This document shows positions 1 through 9,641 of a stretch of DNA of 64,000 nucleotides, in pieces (position 1 is the first letter of the stretch; each line of letters opens with the position of its first letter). The stretch covers positions 62,001 through 126,000 of the forward strand of contig JACRPM010000006.1 in NCBI GenBank assembly GCA_016223205.1, given 5' to 3'. The translations under genes were made by a program, and so were the position numbers. The notes beneath the pieces are model-generated. The model was not told the DNA's origin. It did no database searches and saw only the letters and a list, made by a program, of their open reading frames with translations. This stretch comes from Candidatus Saganbacteria bacterium. Lineage in GTDB: Bacteria; Margulisbacteria; WOR-1; XYC2-FULL-46-14; WPAF01.

Positions 1-1
1 C

Positions 2-532
2 CTGGTGGCCTCTCCGCGCCTAACCGCCCTCAATCATAAAAAGGCCTCGATCTTGATCGGCTCCAAACTGGGCTATCGCACCGCGGTGATCACCGATACC
101 GGCACCGTTTATCAGGTGAACTTCCTCACCACCGGAACGGAGCTTAAACTGACCCCCCATATTTCAGAGAGCGGCTATGTGCGCTTGGAGATAGAACCAA
201 AGATCAGCGAAGGATCGGTGACCGCCGACCAGCCGGTGGAAAGCACTACCGAGACCAAGAACGAAGTGCTGGTGAAGGATGGCCAGACCGTGGTGATCGG
301 CGGTCTTATCAAGAACTCGGAAACCCAGACCGATACAGGGGTCCCGATCTTGATGAACATCCCCCTGCTGGGGGGATTTTTCCGCAAAACCACCATCAGC
401 AACGAAAAGCGCGAACTGATGGTGATCGTCACCCCTCATATTTTAACGCCGGAATATTTGAACGAAATGTCCAAAGACATCAAAACCCTGGACCAGAAAG
501 AGAAAAGTCAGGGGGCGGGGTTCATTCACTAG
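2..532 (+). CDS. Secretin (type II secretion / type IV pilus), C-terminal part
   Basis: The reading frame is open to the left edge, so only about the last 177 residues are present and the true start lies outside the window. The sequence matches the outer-membrane ring domain of the secretin family (PilQ/GspD): a segment VKDGQTVVIGGL followed by VPILMNIPLLGGFF, the conserved stretch near the gate, and a closing ELMVIVTPHIL strand. Secretins form the outer-membrane pore for type IV pili or type II secretion. Which of the two this serves cannot be told, because the N-terminal domains and neighbours are missing. The last 11 bases overlap the end of the convergent gpsA gene. Confidence 0.9.
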   Translation: MVASPRLTALNHKKASILIGSKLGYRTAVITDTGTVYQVNFLTTGTELKLTPHISESGYVRLEIEPKISEGSVTADQPVESTTETKNEVLVKDGQTVVIGGLIKNSETQTDTGVPILMNIPLLGGFFRKTTISNEKRELMVIVTPHILTPEYLNEMSKDIKTLDQKEKSQGAGFIH

Positions 533-1484
533 CGGGGGTGCGGGTCATAAGGCCGGCCAGGGCTTGATAGGGATCGAGCCCCTCGAAAAGCACCCGGTTC
601 ACCTGCTCGGTGATGGGCATCACGATCTTGTTCTTCTTAGACAAGGCCAAAGCGGCCCGTGCGGTCGGGACCCCTTCGGCAACGTCTTTCATGGTATTTA
701 CGATCTCGGCCAGCTTCTTCCCTTTGGCGATCTCAAAACCCACCCGATGATTTCTTGAAAGGACGCTTTCGCAGGTGGTGATAAGGTCTCCCATGCCGGA
801 AAGCCCGAAGAAGGTCTCGGTTCGAGCTCCCAGGGCCACGCCCAAGCGCGTGATCTCGGCCAGGCCGCGCACCAACAGCGCGGATTTGGCGTTGTTGCCC
901 AGGGCCAGGCCGTCGGCACAGCCCGAGGCTATCGCGATTATGTTCTTAAGCGCCCCTCCCAGTTCCACGCCCACCACATCCGTATTGGTATAAATGCGGA
1001 AGCGTTCGCGCATCAGGAATTTCCGCGCTCTCTCGGCGGTGACCACCGCGGCGGCGGGTTTGCCTTCGGCGATCTCACGGGCCAGATTGGGACCCGACAA
1101 TGCCGCTATATCACCTTTGAAATATTCGCCGATGATCTCGGTCGGCCTCTTTAAGGTTTTTTCTTCCAAACCTTTGGATGCGGATATTATCAGCGCCGCC
1201 GGATCGATCTTGGCGGCTTGGATCCGGCTTCGAAGATGTTGGGTGGGGACGGCCAGGATCACCAGTTCCGCCCCGTTTAATGATCTTTCGAGGGAACTTT
1301 CGATCTCGATGGTCTCGGGGAGGGGGAAACCGGACAGGTACTTTTTGTTTTCCCTAAATTTTACCATCTCGGGGACCAGGTCGGATTCGTACGACCAGAG
1401 GGTCACCTTATGCCCTCCCTCCGCTAAAAGGACCGAAAGGGTAGTGCCCCAGGCGCCGGCCCCGATCACCGCGCATTTGCTCAT
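522..1484 (-). CDS. gpsA: Glycerol-3-phosphate dehydrogenase [NAD(P)+]
   Basis: This 320-residue protein has the expected length for GpsA. It opens with a Rossmann dinucleotide site (GAGAWGTTLSVLLAEGG, residues 8-24) and carries the family segments SASKGLE and LSGPNLAREIA. The catalytic lysine region is ELGGALKNIIAIASG, and GLGDL-type residues (GLSGMGDLITTC) follow. It reduces dihydroxyacetone phosphate to sn-glycerol 3-phosphate for membrane lipid synthesis in the cytoplasm. Its start overlaps the stop of plsY by 4 bases (ATGA), so the two are probably translated together and supply and then acylate the same substrate. It ends by overlapping the secretin gene tail to tail. Confidence 0.96.
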   Translation of the reverse strand: MSKCAVIGAGAWGTTLSVLLAEGGHKVTLWSYESDLVPEMVKFRENKKYLSGFPLPETIEIESSLERSLNGAELVILAVPTQHLRSRIQAAKIDPAALIISASKGLEEKTLKRPTEIIGEYFKGDIAALSGPNLAREIAEGKPAAAVVTAERARKFLMRERFRIYTNTDVVGVELGGALKNIIAIASGCADGLALGNNAKSALLVRGLAEITRLGVALGARTETFFGLSGMGDLITTCESVLSRNHRVGFEIAKGKKLAEIVNTMKDVAEGVPTARAALALSKKNKIVMPITEQVNRVLFEGLDPYQALAGLMTRTPASE

Positions 1485-2056
1485 ATTTTTCTCTCCGTGC
1501 CGGCCATCAGGCGTTTGATATTGGGGATGTGGCGGACCACGATCAAGGCCGCGGCCAGAAGGGAAACCATGGCATAGGGGAGGGGTTTGCCTAAAATGAA
1601 CATTAAAGTCGCTACCGTAACGGCGCCAAAGATCGAGCCCGCTGAAACATAGCGGGTGGTAAAAATCAGGATCACTACCAGGATCGCGGTGAAAGCCAAG
1701 ATGTCGGGAGCGATAACGGCGAGAACCCCTAGACCGGTCGCTGCGCCTTTGCCACCTTTTCCTTTTAAAAAGATCGAGAAAGAATGTCCAAGTATCGCCG
1801 CCAGGCCAACCAGTATCACTTGCAGGGGGTCATTAAGGTAAAATAAAGCGGCCAGGGTGGGGGCCAGGCCTTTAATAAAATCCAGCACAAAGACCAGTAT
1901 CCCGACGGCCGGCCCCAAAGTCCGGAAAATGTTGGTGGCGCCGATATTTCCACTGCCGGTTTTCCGGATATCGATGCCTTTTGCCTTCGCTATCAAATAA
2001 CCAAAGGGGATCGAACCGGATAGGTAGCCGAGAATGATGAATATTAGCAGGTTCAC
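1481..2056 (-). CDS. plsY: Acyl-phosphate:glycerol-3-phosphate acyltransferase PlsY
   Basis: This 191-residue integral membrane protein has five or more hydrophobic segments and the PlsY motifs: GSIPFGYLIAK near the N-terminus, RKTGSGNIGATN, and GHSFSIFLKGKGGKGAATGLG. PlsY transfers an acyl group from acyl phosphate to glycerol 3-phosphate, the first step of phospholipid synthesis, directly after GpsA. The start is GTG at 2056. A TATAAT box at 2063-2068 on the same strand puts the expected transcription start exactly on this GTG, so the message is predicted to be leaderless and no Shine-Dalgarno sequence is seen. gpsA follows with a 4-base overlap. Confidence 0.95.
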   Translation of the reverse strand: MNLLIFIILGYLSGSIPFGYLIAKAKGIDIRKTGSGNIGATNIFRTLGPAVGILVFVLDFIKGLAPTLAALFYLNDPLQVILVGLAAILGHSFSIFLKGKGGKGAATGLGVLAVIAPDILAFTAILVVILIFTTRYVSAGSIFGAVTVATLMFILGKPLPYAMVSLLAAALIVVRHIPNIKRLMAGTERKI

Positions 2057-2062
2057 GGACCC

Positions 2063-2068
2063 ATTATA
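2063..2068 (-). promoter_or_regulatory. -10 box of plsY promoter (predicted leaderless)
   Basis: TATAAT reads on the minus strand six bases before the GTG start codon, so +1 falls on the first base of plsY. The -35 region is poor; the best candidate is an ACGACA-like hexamer inside the hairpin at 2079-2092. Confidence 0.55.
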
Positions 2069-2070
2069 GC

Positions 2071-2149
2071 AAAAAAAAGACCGGGCTGTCGTCTAGCATT
2101 AAGGATCATTGTGGTGAGTTCCTGAAAGCATGTCACGACCAGCCCAGTC
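2071..2149 (-). terminator. Hairpin plus T8 tract downstream of tRNA-fMet; possible structured RNA
   Basis: On the minus strand, arms at 2135-2149 and 2079-2092 pair over about 13 positions with one G-U pair and one bulged base. They are followed at once by eight U residues (2071-2078), as in a Rho-independent terminator. The 42-base loop can form an inner AGGA/TCCT stem. The element would end the tRNA-fMet transcript before plsY. The large, partly structured loop is unusual for a simple terminator, so a small RNA is also possible. Confidence 0.6.
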
Positions 2150-2202
2150 ATATATATATCGGCGGTTTTTTTGGAAAATTTCACTGCGGTTAAAAAAGAA
2201 AA

Positions 2203-2276
2203 TAGCGGGGGTGGGATTTGAACCCACGACCTCAAGGTTATGAGCCTTGCGAGCTACCGGGCTGCTCTACCCCGCG
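2203..2276 (-). tRNA. Initiator tRNA-fMet (CAT)
   Basis: A 74-base cloverleaf with anticodon CAU. Initiator features are clear: an A11:U24 pair in the D stem, the GCAGCCCGGTAGC D arm, and an unpaired 1:72 position. Here 1:72 is C:U rather than the C:A of E. coli. The anticodon stem is CAAGG/CCTTG, so only two of the usual three consecutive G:C pairs are kept (position 29:41 is A:U). CCA is not encoded. Confidence 0.93.
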
Positions 2277-2300
2277 ATGTTCATTAGGTGTGAAATTTCT

Positions 2301-2329
2301 TTGAATATTATACGAAAAATGGGTAGAAT
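2301..2329 (+). promoter_or_regulatory. rpoN promoter
   Basis: TTGAAT (2301-2306), a 17-bp spacer and TAGAAT (2324-2329). The expected start is near 2336, three bases before the ATG of rpoN. It is interlocked with the tRNA-fMet promoter on the other strand. Confidence 0.75.
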
Positions 2330-2335
2330 AGTCAA
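2307..2335 (-). promoter_or_regulatory. tRNA-fMet promoter
   Basis: Minus-strand TTGACT (2330-2335), a 17-bp spacer and TATAAT (2307-2312). Its -10 box abuts the rpoN -35 box and its -35 box abuts the rpoN -10 box. Expected start is about 2300, giving a 24-base leader before the tRNA. Confidence 0.8.
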
Positions 2336-2338
2336 GCT

Positions 2339-3678
2339 ATGGAGATACGGCACGAACAGAATTTAGAGCAGTCCCTCCAGCTTTTGCTTTCGCCAAAGCT
2401 TTTGGCCATGCTGCGGGTCCTGGCCCTGCCTTACATCGAAATGGTGGACGAGATCAAGCGCGAATGCGAGGAAAACCCCCTGCTCGAGGTGGAGCGGGCC
2501 GATACCCTGGCCGAATACCTCCGCTACCTGGGTACGGACAAAAAAGCCAAAAAACAGCTGGACCTGGCCGAATATCCCGGCATGGAAAATGTAAAAGCCG
2601 TAGCTCACAACCTCACGGAGCATCTTTTGGAACAACTGAAACTGGTTAACCTTCCACCCGGCGTCCTTAAAGCCGGAGAATTCCTCATTGAAAACCTGGA
2701 GCCCAATGGTTACCTTAAAAATTATCAAGAGTTGAAGCCGGCAGCGGTAAAAAAACTCGAGGTTGATGAAGCGGCGGTCGATCGCGCGCTCTCCGTTATC
2801 CAATCCCTTGAACCGGAAGGGGTAGGAGCGCGGGACCTGAAGGAATGCCTGCTCATCCAGGTGCGCGAATATAACTTTGAAAGCGAAGAATTGCAGGCTA
2901 TTTTGACCCGTACCATCGAAAATCATCTCGATGACCTGGCCGACCAGAATTTCGGCAAGATCGCAAAGGCGCTCAAGATCTCCGAATCCGGCGTGTCCGA
3001 GATCGCTAATTACATAAAAGAAAACCTGAATTTTAATCCCGCTTCCGGATTCGCCGAAGAAGTTCGTCGGATCATCCCTTCTTTCGCCATCGAAACGGAC
3101 GGTAAAGGGGCGGTTATAGGCACCAATCTCGAAGAGAAATACGGGCCCAAGATCAAGATCTCGACGGAATATGAAAAGATGCTCAAAGATCCCAAGACCG
3201 ACGCGAAAACCATTAAATTTCTCAAGGAAAAAATGGAGCGCGTCAAGGACCTGATGGAGACCATGGCTAGGCGGCAGGGGACCATCGATGAGATCTTGAA
3301 GATCATAACCGAGACCCAGCAGGATTTCGTCAAAAAGGGGCCGGCCCACCTTAAGCCCCTGATGCAGAAAGACCTGGCGGAAATGATCGGGGTGCATCCT
3401 TCCACCATCTCCAGGGCGCTAGCGGAAAAATACGTGCAGACCCCGCGGGGGCTTTTCCCCGCTAAGTTCCTTTGTCCGCGGGAGGTCTCCGGTTCCACTC
3501 CGGAGCGTATCCGGTCCATCATGCTTGAAACCATAACCGAAGAAGATAAGCTCCGTCCCATCTCCGATGAGGAGCTTAAGGAATTGTTAGCTAAAGCGGG
3601 AGTGAATATCGAACGCCGCACGGTGGCGGCTTACCGCAAACAGCTGGGGATCTTGCCGGCCTCCGAGAGGCATAATCT

Positions 3679-3682
<4 letters not shown>
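2339..3682 (+). CDS. rpoN: RNA polymerase sigma-54 factor
   Basis: This 447-residue protein has the three regions of sigma-54. A short glutamine- and leucine-rich activator-interacting region comes first (QNLEQSLQLLLSPKLL). A core-binding domain follows with the SLEPEGVGARDLKECLLIQ segment. The C-terminal DNA-binding part has a helix-turn-helix (MIGVHPSTISRALAEKYVQ) and an RpoN box variant, RRTVAAYRKQLGI, where the consensus is ARRTVAKYRE. It directs RNA polymerase to -24/-12 promoters and needs AAA+ activators, two of which are encoded nearby. Three such promoters lie at 12757, 14587 and 17082. The next gene, an NtrC-type activator, overlaps its stop by 4 bases. Confidence 0.96.
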
Positions 3683-6321
<2,639 letters not shown>

Positions 6322-6322
<1 letters not shown>

Positions 6323-6588
6323 TGGAGCAGGAGAAGCTAATCGAGGCCATTGAATGCATCCGCCGGGACAAAAAAGATCCCTGGCGTTATATTTTATTCA
6401 CTTTTTTGAACGGCATGGCGCAGGGATTGGGTGTGGCGCTGGGAATGACGCTGGTTTTGGGATTGGTGATCTATTTTCTTACGCTTTTTATTTCCCGCAT
6501 GGTCGATTTCCCGGTGATCGGCCAATATTTTGAGCAACTCGGCAAGCTGATCGACGCTTATTCCAAGGCGGCGCCGGCGGTAAAATAA
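6322..6588 (+). CDS. DUF5665-type small membrane protein
   Basis: An 88-residue protein that begins inside the ahcY stop codon. After a charged N-terminus (IRRDKKDPWRYILFTFLNGMAQG) it has one or two hydrophobic segments between about residues 25 and 60. The glycine-rich pattern FLNGMAQGLGVALGMTL resembles the DUF5665 family of small inner-membrane proteins, whose function is unknown. It is followed after one base by lspA, so it shares an operon with lipoprotein processing genes. The family call is from memory and is moderate. Confidence 0.75.
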
Positions 6589-6589
6589 A

Positions 6590-7006
6590 GTGCTTTTCTG
6601 GGCCGGAGCTTTAGCGGTTTTTGCCCTGGACCAGATCACTAAATACCTCGTCCACCTACGACTGACTCCCAACCAATCCTGGTGGCTTTTTACCTATGTC
6701 CAAAATCGGGGCGCGGCCTTCGGATTATTCCAGGGAAAGCGATTTTTCTTCGTGGTCGCCGGGGCGCTGGTGATCGCCCTGATATTTTATTTTCATTCCA
6801 AGTTCAAATCTTCCGACCTGCTGCAGCTCCCGCTGGGATTGATGCTGGGCGGAAGCGCGGGCAACCTCATCGACCGGCTGGCCCGGCGCTATGTCGTGGA
6901 TTTCATTGACTTTCGCTTCTGGCCGGTGTTCAATGTTGCGGATACCGGTCTCAATATCGGGGTGGGGTTGTTGATCCTGATATTCCTATTGAAAAAGGAG
7001 GGATAA
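6590..7006 (+). CDS. lspA: Lipoprotein signal peptidase (signal peptidase II)
   Basis: This 138-residue membrane protein starts with GTG one base after the previous stop. It has about four hydrophobic segments and the LspA signatures: an early DQITKYLV, VQNRGAAFGLFQG, GGSAGNLIDRLARRYVVDFIDF with the first catalytic Asp, and FNVADTGLNIG with the second catalytic Asp. It cleaves the signal peptide from prolipoproteins after Lgt has added diacylglycerol. Lgt is encoded directly downstream with no gap. A lipoprotein substrate candidate is encoded at 28011-28496. Confidence 0.94.
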   Translation: MLFWAGALAVFALDQITKYLVHLRLTPNQSWWLFTYVQNRGAAFGLFQGKRFFFVVAGALVIALIFYFHSKFKSSDLLQLPLGLMLGGSAGNLIDRLARRYVVDFIDFRFWPVFNVADTGLNIGVGLLILIFLLKKEG

Positions 7007-7738
7007 ATGTATCCGATCTTGTTGAAGCTCGGTCCTTTAACCCTTTATTCTTATGGGCTGATGGTGGCTTTGGGATTTTTATCGGGCATTATCCTGGCGG
7101 CTTACCTGGCTAAAAGATCCGGGATCAAGCCGGAGCTGATCCTCGATATCGCGCCTTTTGTGCTTCTCGGCTCGCTGGTGGGGGCGCGGATCTTCTACGT
7201 GATCGAGTTCTGGACAGAGTTCAGAGGGAATCCACTCGAGATCTTCGCGATCTGGAAGGGCGGGCTGGTATTTTTTGGCGGCTTGCTGTTCGCTATTTTA
7301 GGATTGATGCTGGCGGTTAAGCTCTTCAAGCTGAATTTCTGGAAGACCATGGATATCCTGGCGCCGGCCACGGCCCTGGGGTATGCCATCGGCCGGATCG
7401 GCTGTTTCCTAAACGGCTGCTGTTACGGCATCGTGACCAAAGTTCCCTGGGCGGTGAAATTCCCGACCGAAACCGTTTTGCGTCATCCCACCCAGATCTA
7501 TGCCTCGCTTTCCGGCCTGCTGATCTGCGGCATCCTGCTCCTGGTCTTCTTTAAATACAGGAAATTTGACGGGCTGGTACTGGTCCTAGGGCTCTTACTT
7601 TATGGGACCTATCGGTTCCTCATCGAATTTCTCCGCGTCAATCCGAAATATTTGTTCAATCTTTCCGGCGCCCAGTGGCTATCTTTGGTAATGATTTTAC
7701 TGGCGGCAGCGCTATACTTTAAACTGCGCAGGAGGTAA
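7007..7738 (+). CDS. lgt: Phosphatidylglycerol--prolipoprotein diacylglyceryl transferase
   Basis: This 243-residue polytopic membrane protein starts directly after the lspA stop, with AGGAGG just upstream. Family marks include an N-terminal LKLGPLTLYSYGLMVALGF, GLVFFGGLLFAI, the signature AIGRIGCFLNGCCYG with the catalytic arginine, and HPTQIYASL. It attaches diacylglycerol to the lipobox cysteine of exported prolipoproteins, the step before LspA. It is slightly shorter than E. coli Lgt (291), as in many other phyla. The ferritin-like gene follows after 5 bases. Confidence 0.95.
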   Translation: MYPILLKLGPLTLYSYGLMVALGFLSGIILAAYLAKRSGIKPELILDIAPFVLLGSLVGARIFYVIEFWTEFRGNPLEIFAIWKGGLVFFGGLLFAILGLMLAVKLFKLNFWKTMDILAPATALGYAIGRIGCFLNGCCYGIVTKVPWAVKFPTETVLRHPTQIYASLSGLLICGILLLVFFKYRKFDGLVLVLGLLLYGTYRFLIEFLRVNPKYLFNLSGAQWLSLVMILLAAALYFKLRRR

Positions 7739-7743
7739 AGATC

Positions 7744-8259
7744 ATGGAAAATATTTCCGCGGCGATCAAATTGGCGCTCCAAATGGAACATAAGGGTTAC
7801 GATCTCTACATGAAGGCCGCCCAGAGCACCCTAAACCGGCTGGGACGGGCCACCCTCGAGGCCATCGCCAAGAAAGAACTGGACCACATCAAAGCCATTG
7901 AGGGATTCAGTAAGGGAATAAACCTCACCCAGGCGACCGCGGATATCGATCCCAAAGACCAAAGCTATTATTTGCGGGAGATCATGGATAAGCTGGCGGG
8001 GAACCTCGAAAAACAGGTCAAGCCGGATTCGGACCTCGAAAGGGCTTATAAGGTGGCCCTGGACCTGGAGAAGGCCTCCTTTGAGCTTTATAAAAAGCTG
8101 AACGCCGAATCCTCCGACCCCCAGGCCAAAAAGTTCTTTGAGTTCCTGATGGGGGAGGAGAATACCCATTTCGAGATCTTATCCGACACTTTGGAATACC
8201 TCAACGATCCGGGAGAATGGTACCGCCTGCAGGAAAGGTGGATCGTGGAGGGCGGATAA
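7744..8259 (+). CDS. Ferritin-like (rubrerythrin-type) diiron protein
   Basis: This 171-residue, mostly helical protein follows lgt by 5 bases. It shows two pairs of carboxylate/His motifs expected of a four-helix diiron site: LQMEHKGYDLYMKA and AKKELDHIKAIE in the first half, and LEKASFELYKKL and GEENTHFEIL in the second. There is no C-terminal rubredoxin domain, so it is not a full rubrerythrin. Proteins of this type often handle peroxide or iron; the substrate here is unknown. It is probably the last gene of the ahcY-lspA-lgt unit. Confidence 0.85.
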   Translation: MENISAAIKLALQMEHKGYDLYMKAAQSTLNRLGRATLEAIAKKELDHIKAIEGFSKGINLTQATADIDPKDQSYYLREIMDKLAGNLEKQVKPDSDLERAYKVALDLEKASFELYKKLNAESSDPQAKKFFEFLMGEENTHFEILSDTLEYLNDPGEWYRLQERWIVEGG

Positions 8260-8263
8260 GGGC

Positions 8264-8302
8264 TTGACAGGGCCGTTTCTAAAATCTATCATATATGATA
8301 GA
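8264..8302 (+). promoter_or_regulatory. abiE promoter with 18-bp palindromic operator
   Basis: TTGACA (8264-8269), a 17-bp spacer and TATCAT (8287-8292). The -10 box lies inside a perfect palindrome, TCTATCATATATGATAGA (8285-8302). Expected +1 is near 8299, seven bases before the ATG at 8306. The layout suits autorepression by the antitoxin. Confidence 0.8.
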
Positions 8303-8305
8303 AAA

Positions 8306-8902
8306 ATGAAACTGCATGAAATACAAAATAAAATAATAGAAAGCCGACTGAAGATATTCTCCAAGCTTGAGTTTAAACGCCTGCTGGGAGTTTCCGAATC
8401 CTCCGCGCAACAGCTTTTGGAAAGATACACCAAGAAAGGAGTTCTGGCGAGGCTTAAGGGAGGATTGTACGCCCTGAAGCTGAATTATCCCTCGGGATAT
8501 TTGATCGCCAATAAACTATACGAGCCATCCTACATTTCCTTTGAAACAGCGCTTTCTTACCATAACCTGATCCCCGAAACGGTTTATAGCTTTATCTCTG
8601 CAACTACCAAGGTCACTAAAAACTTTAGCGTTGGCAATCAATTATTCAAATATCATAAGATCAAGAAAAGAGCGTTTACCGGATATAAATTAACGGATGT
8701 CGCAGGCGAGAGGGTACTTGTGGCGGAAAAGGAAAAAGCGCTGGCGGATTATCTTTATTATGTTTTCCTTAAAAAGAAAAGTCCGAATGAGCGTCTCCGG
8801 CTCAAAGGCGTTAAGCGCGATAAATTGTTGTCCTATGTTTCCCTTTTTGAGATGCCTAATTTCATGAAATGGGTGAAAAATGTTATCCGAACAACAACTT
8901 AG
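8306..8902 (+). CDS. AbiEi-type antitoxin, transcriptional repressor
   Basis: The start is placed at ATG 8306, because the promoter and operator occupy the bases just upstream. That gives 198 residues. The N-terminus contains a winged helix-like segment (FSKLEFKRLLGVSESSAQQLLERYTKKGVLARLKGGLYAL), as in AbiEi and related antitoxins. A central part reads SYISFETALSYHNLIPETVY, typical of this family, followed by the KEKALADYLYYVFL segment. It should bind the palindrome over its own promoter and neutralise the downstream nucleotidyltransferase toxin (type IV toxin-antitoxin). The two genes overlap by 23 bases. Confidence 0.87.
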   Translation: MKLHEIQNKIIESRLKIFSKLEFKRLLGVSESSAQQLLERYTKKGVLARLKGGLYALKLNYPSGYLIANKLYEPSYISFETALSYHNLIPETVYSFISATTKVTKNFSVGNQLFKYHKIKKRAFTGYKLTDVAGERVLVAEKEKALADYLYYVFLKKKSPNERLRLKGVKRDKLLSYVSLFEMPNFMKWVKNVIRTTT

Positions 8903-9593
8903 CGAAATAGCGATAAAAACGCAAGGCAGTTTCATCAATGTTGCGCGGGAGTATGTCCAACACCTGTTCTTGAATTATTTTTATGCCCAAGAAAATTCAG
9001 GATCGATTTTATTTAAGGGCGGGACGGCCTTGAGGATCCTTTATAAAAGCCCGCGTTTTTCCGAAGACCTGGACTTTTCTACGCCGATGATCCGGAAGCA
9101 AGTGATCGAGGACCTTTTGCAGGAAACTCTGGTGAAGCTCGATCTGGAGGGTATTGGGATCGACCTTGAAGAGTCGACCGCGACCACCGGCGGTTTTTTG
9201 TGCATATTAAATGCTCAAATCGCAAGGCATAAATTTGATATCTCTATCGAGATCTCTTCCCGGAAGAAAAAGCCGACCGGGCAGCTGATCGTAGTGGAAA
9301 ATCCCTATATCGACACTTATACGCTCATGTCCCTTAAAAGGGAGGAACTGATCTCCGAAAAGATAGAAGCCTTGCTTAACCGGAAAAAACCGAGAGATTT
9401 CTTTGACCTTTATTATATGCTTCGTTCAAATCTGATGCCCGAAAAGTCGGTTCTCAAGAAGATATTGCCTATTGTCGAAAAAACGAAAATTAATTTTAAA
9501 AAAGAATTGGGCGAGTTTCTGCCCCAAAGCCATCAGCGAATTATTAAGGGATTCCGGGACGTCCTGATATCGGAAATCAAAAGATATATTTAG
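8880..9593 (+). CDS. AbiEii/AbiGii-type nucleotidyltransferase toxin
   Basis: This 237-residue protein carries the minimal nucleotidyltransferase signature of the AbiEii/COG2253 group: FKGGTALRILY (residues 45-55), then RFSEDLDFST (59-68) with the metal-binding DLD, and a later KIEALLNRKKPRDFFDLYYM segment. Characterised AbiEii/MenT proteins transfer nucleotides, in some cases to tRNA acceptor ends, and stop growth unless held in check. It overlaps the antitoxin gene by 23 bases. The pair is somewhat richer in A+T than its surroundings, which suits horizontal acquisition. Confidence 0.9.
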   Translation: MLSEQQLSEIAIKTQGSFINVAREYVQHLFLNYFYAQENSGSILFKGGTALRILYKSPRFSEDLDFSTPMIRKQVIEDLLQETLVKLDLEGIGIDLEESTATTGGFLCILNAQIARHKFDISIEISSRKKKPTGQLIVVENPYIDTYTLMSLKREELISEKIEALLNRKKPRDFFDLYYMLRSNLMPEKSVLKKILPIVEKTKINFKKELGEFLPQSHQRIIKGFRDVLISEIKRYI

Positions 9594-9606
9594 CGTAAAG
9601 CTTGAT

Positions 9607-9641
9607 TTGACCTACATTATTGTATATACTACATAATTGTA
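9607..9641 (+). promoter_or_regulatory. Promoter of the GAF sigma-54 activator with two TACA-N4-TGTA dyads
   Basis: TTGACC (9607-9612) with a 17-bp spacer leads to a TACATA box (9630-9635). Two perfect dyads, TACATTATTGTA (9613-9624) and TACATAATTGTA (9630-9641), occupy the spacer and the -10-to-ATG stretch. The same dyad recurs upstream of the three amt sigma-54 promoters. Binding here should block transcription, so negative autoregulation is predicted. Confidence 0.75.

Noticed and set aside
2053-2235. Minus-strand frame of 60 codons upstream of plsY
   Set aside because: It runs through the 3' part of tRNA-fMet and the hairpin, and the plsY start and promoter explain the region.
2363-3397. 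Long antisense frame of 344 codons inside rpoN
   Set aside because: It has no family pattern and is the mirror of the sigma-54 gene, whose motifs are clear on the plus strand.
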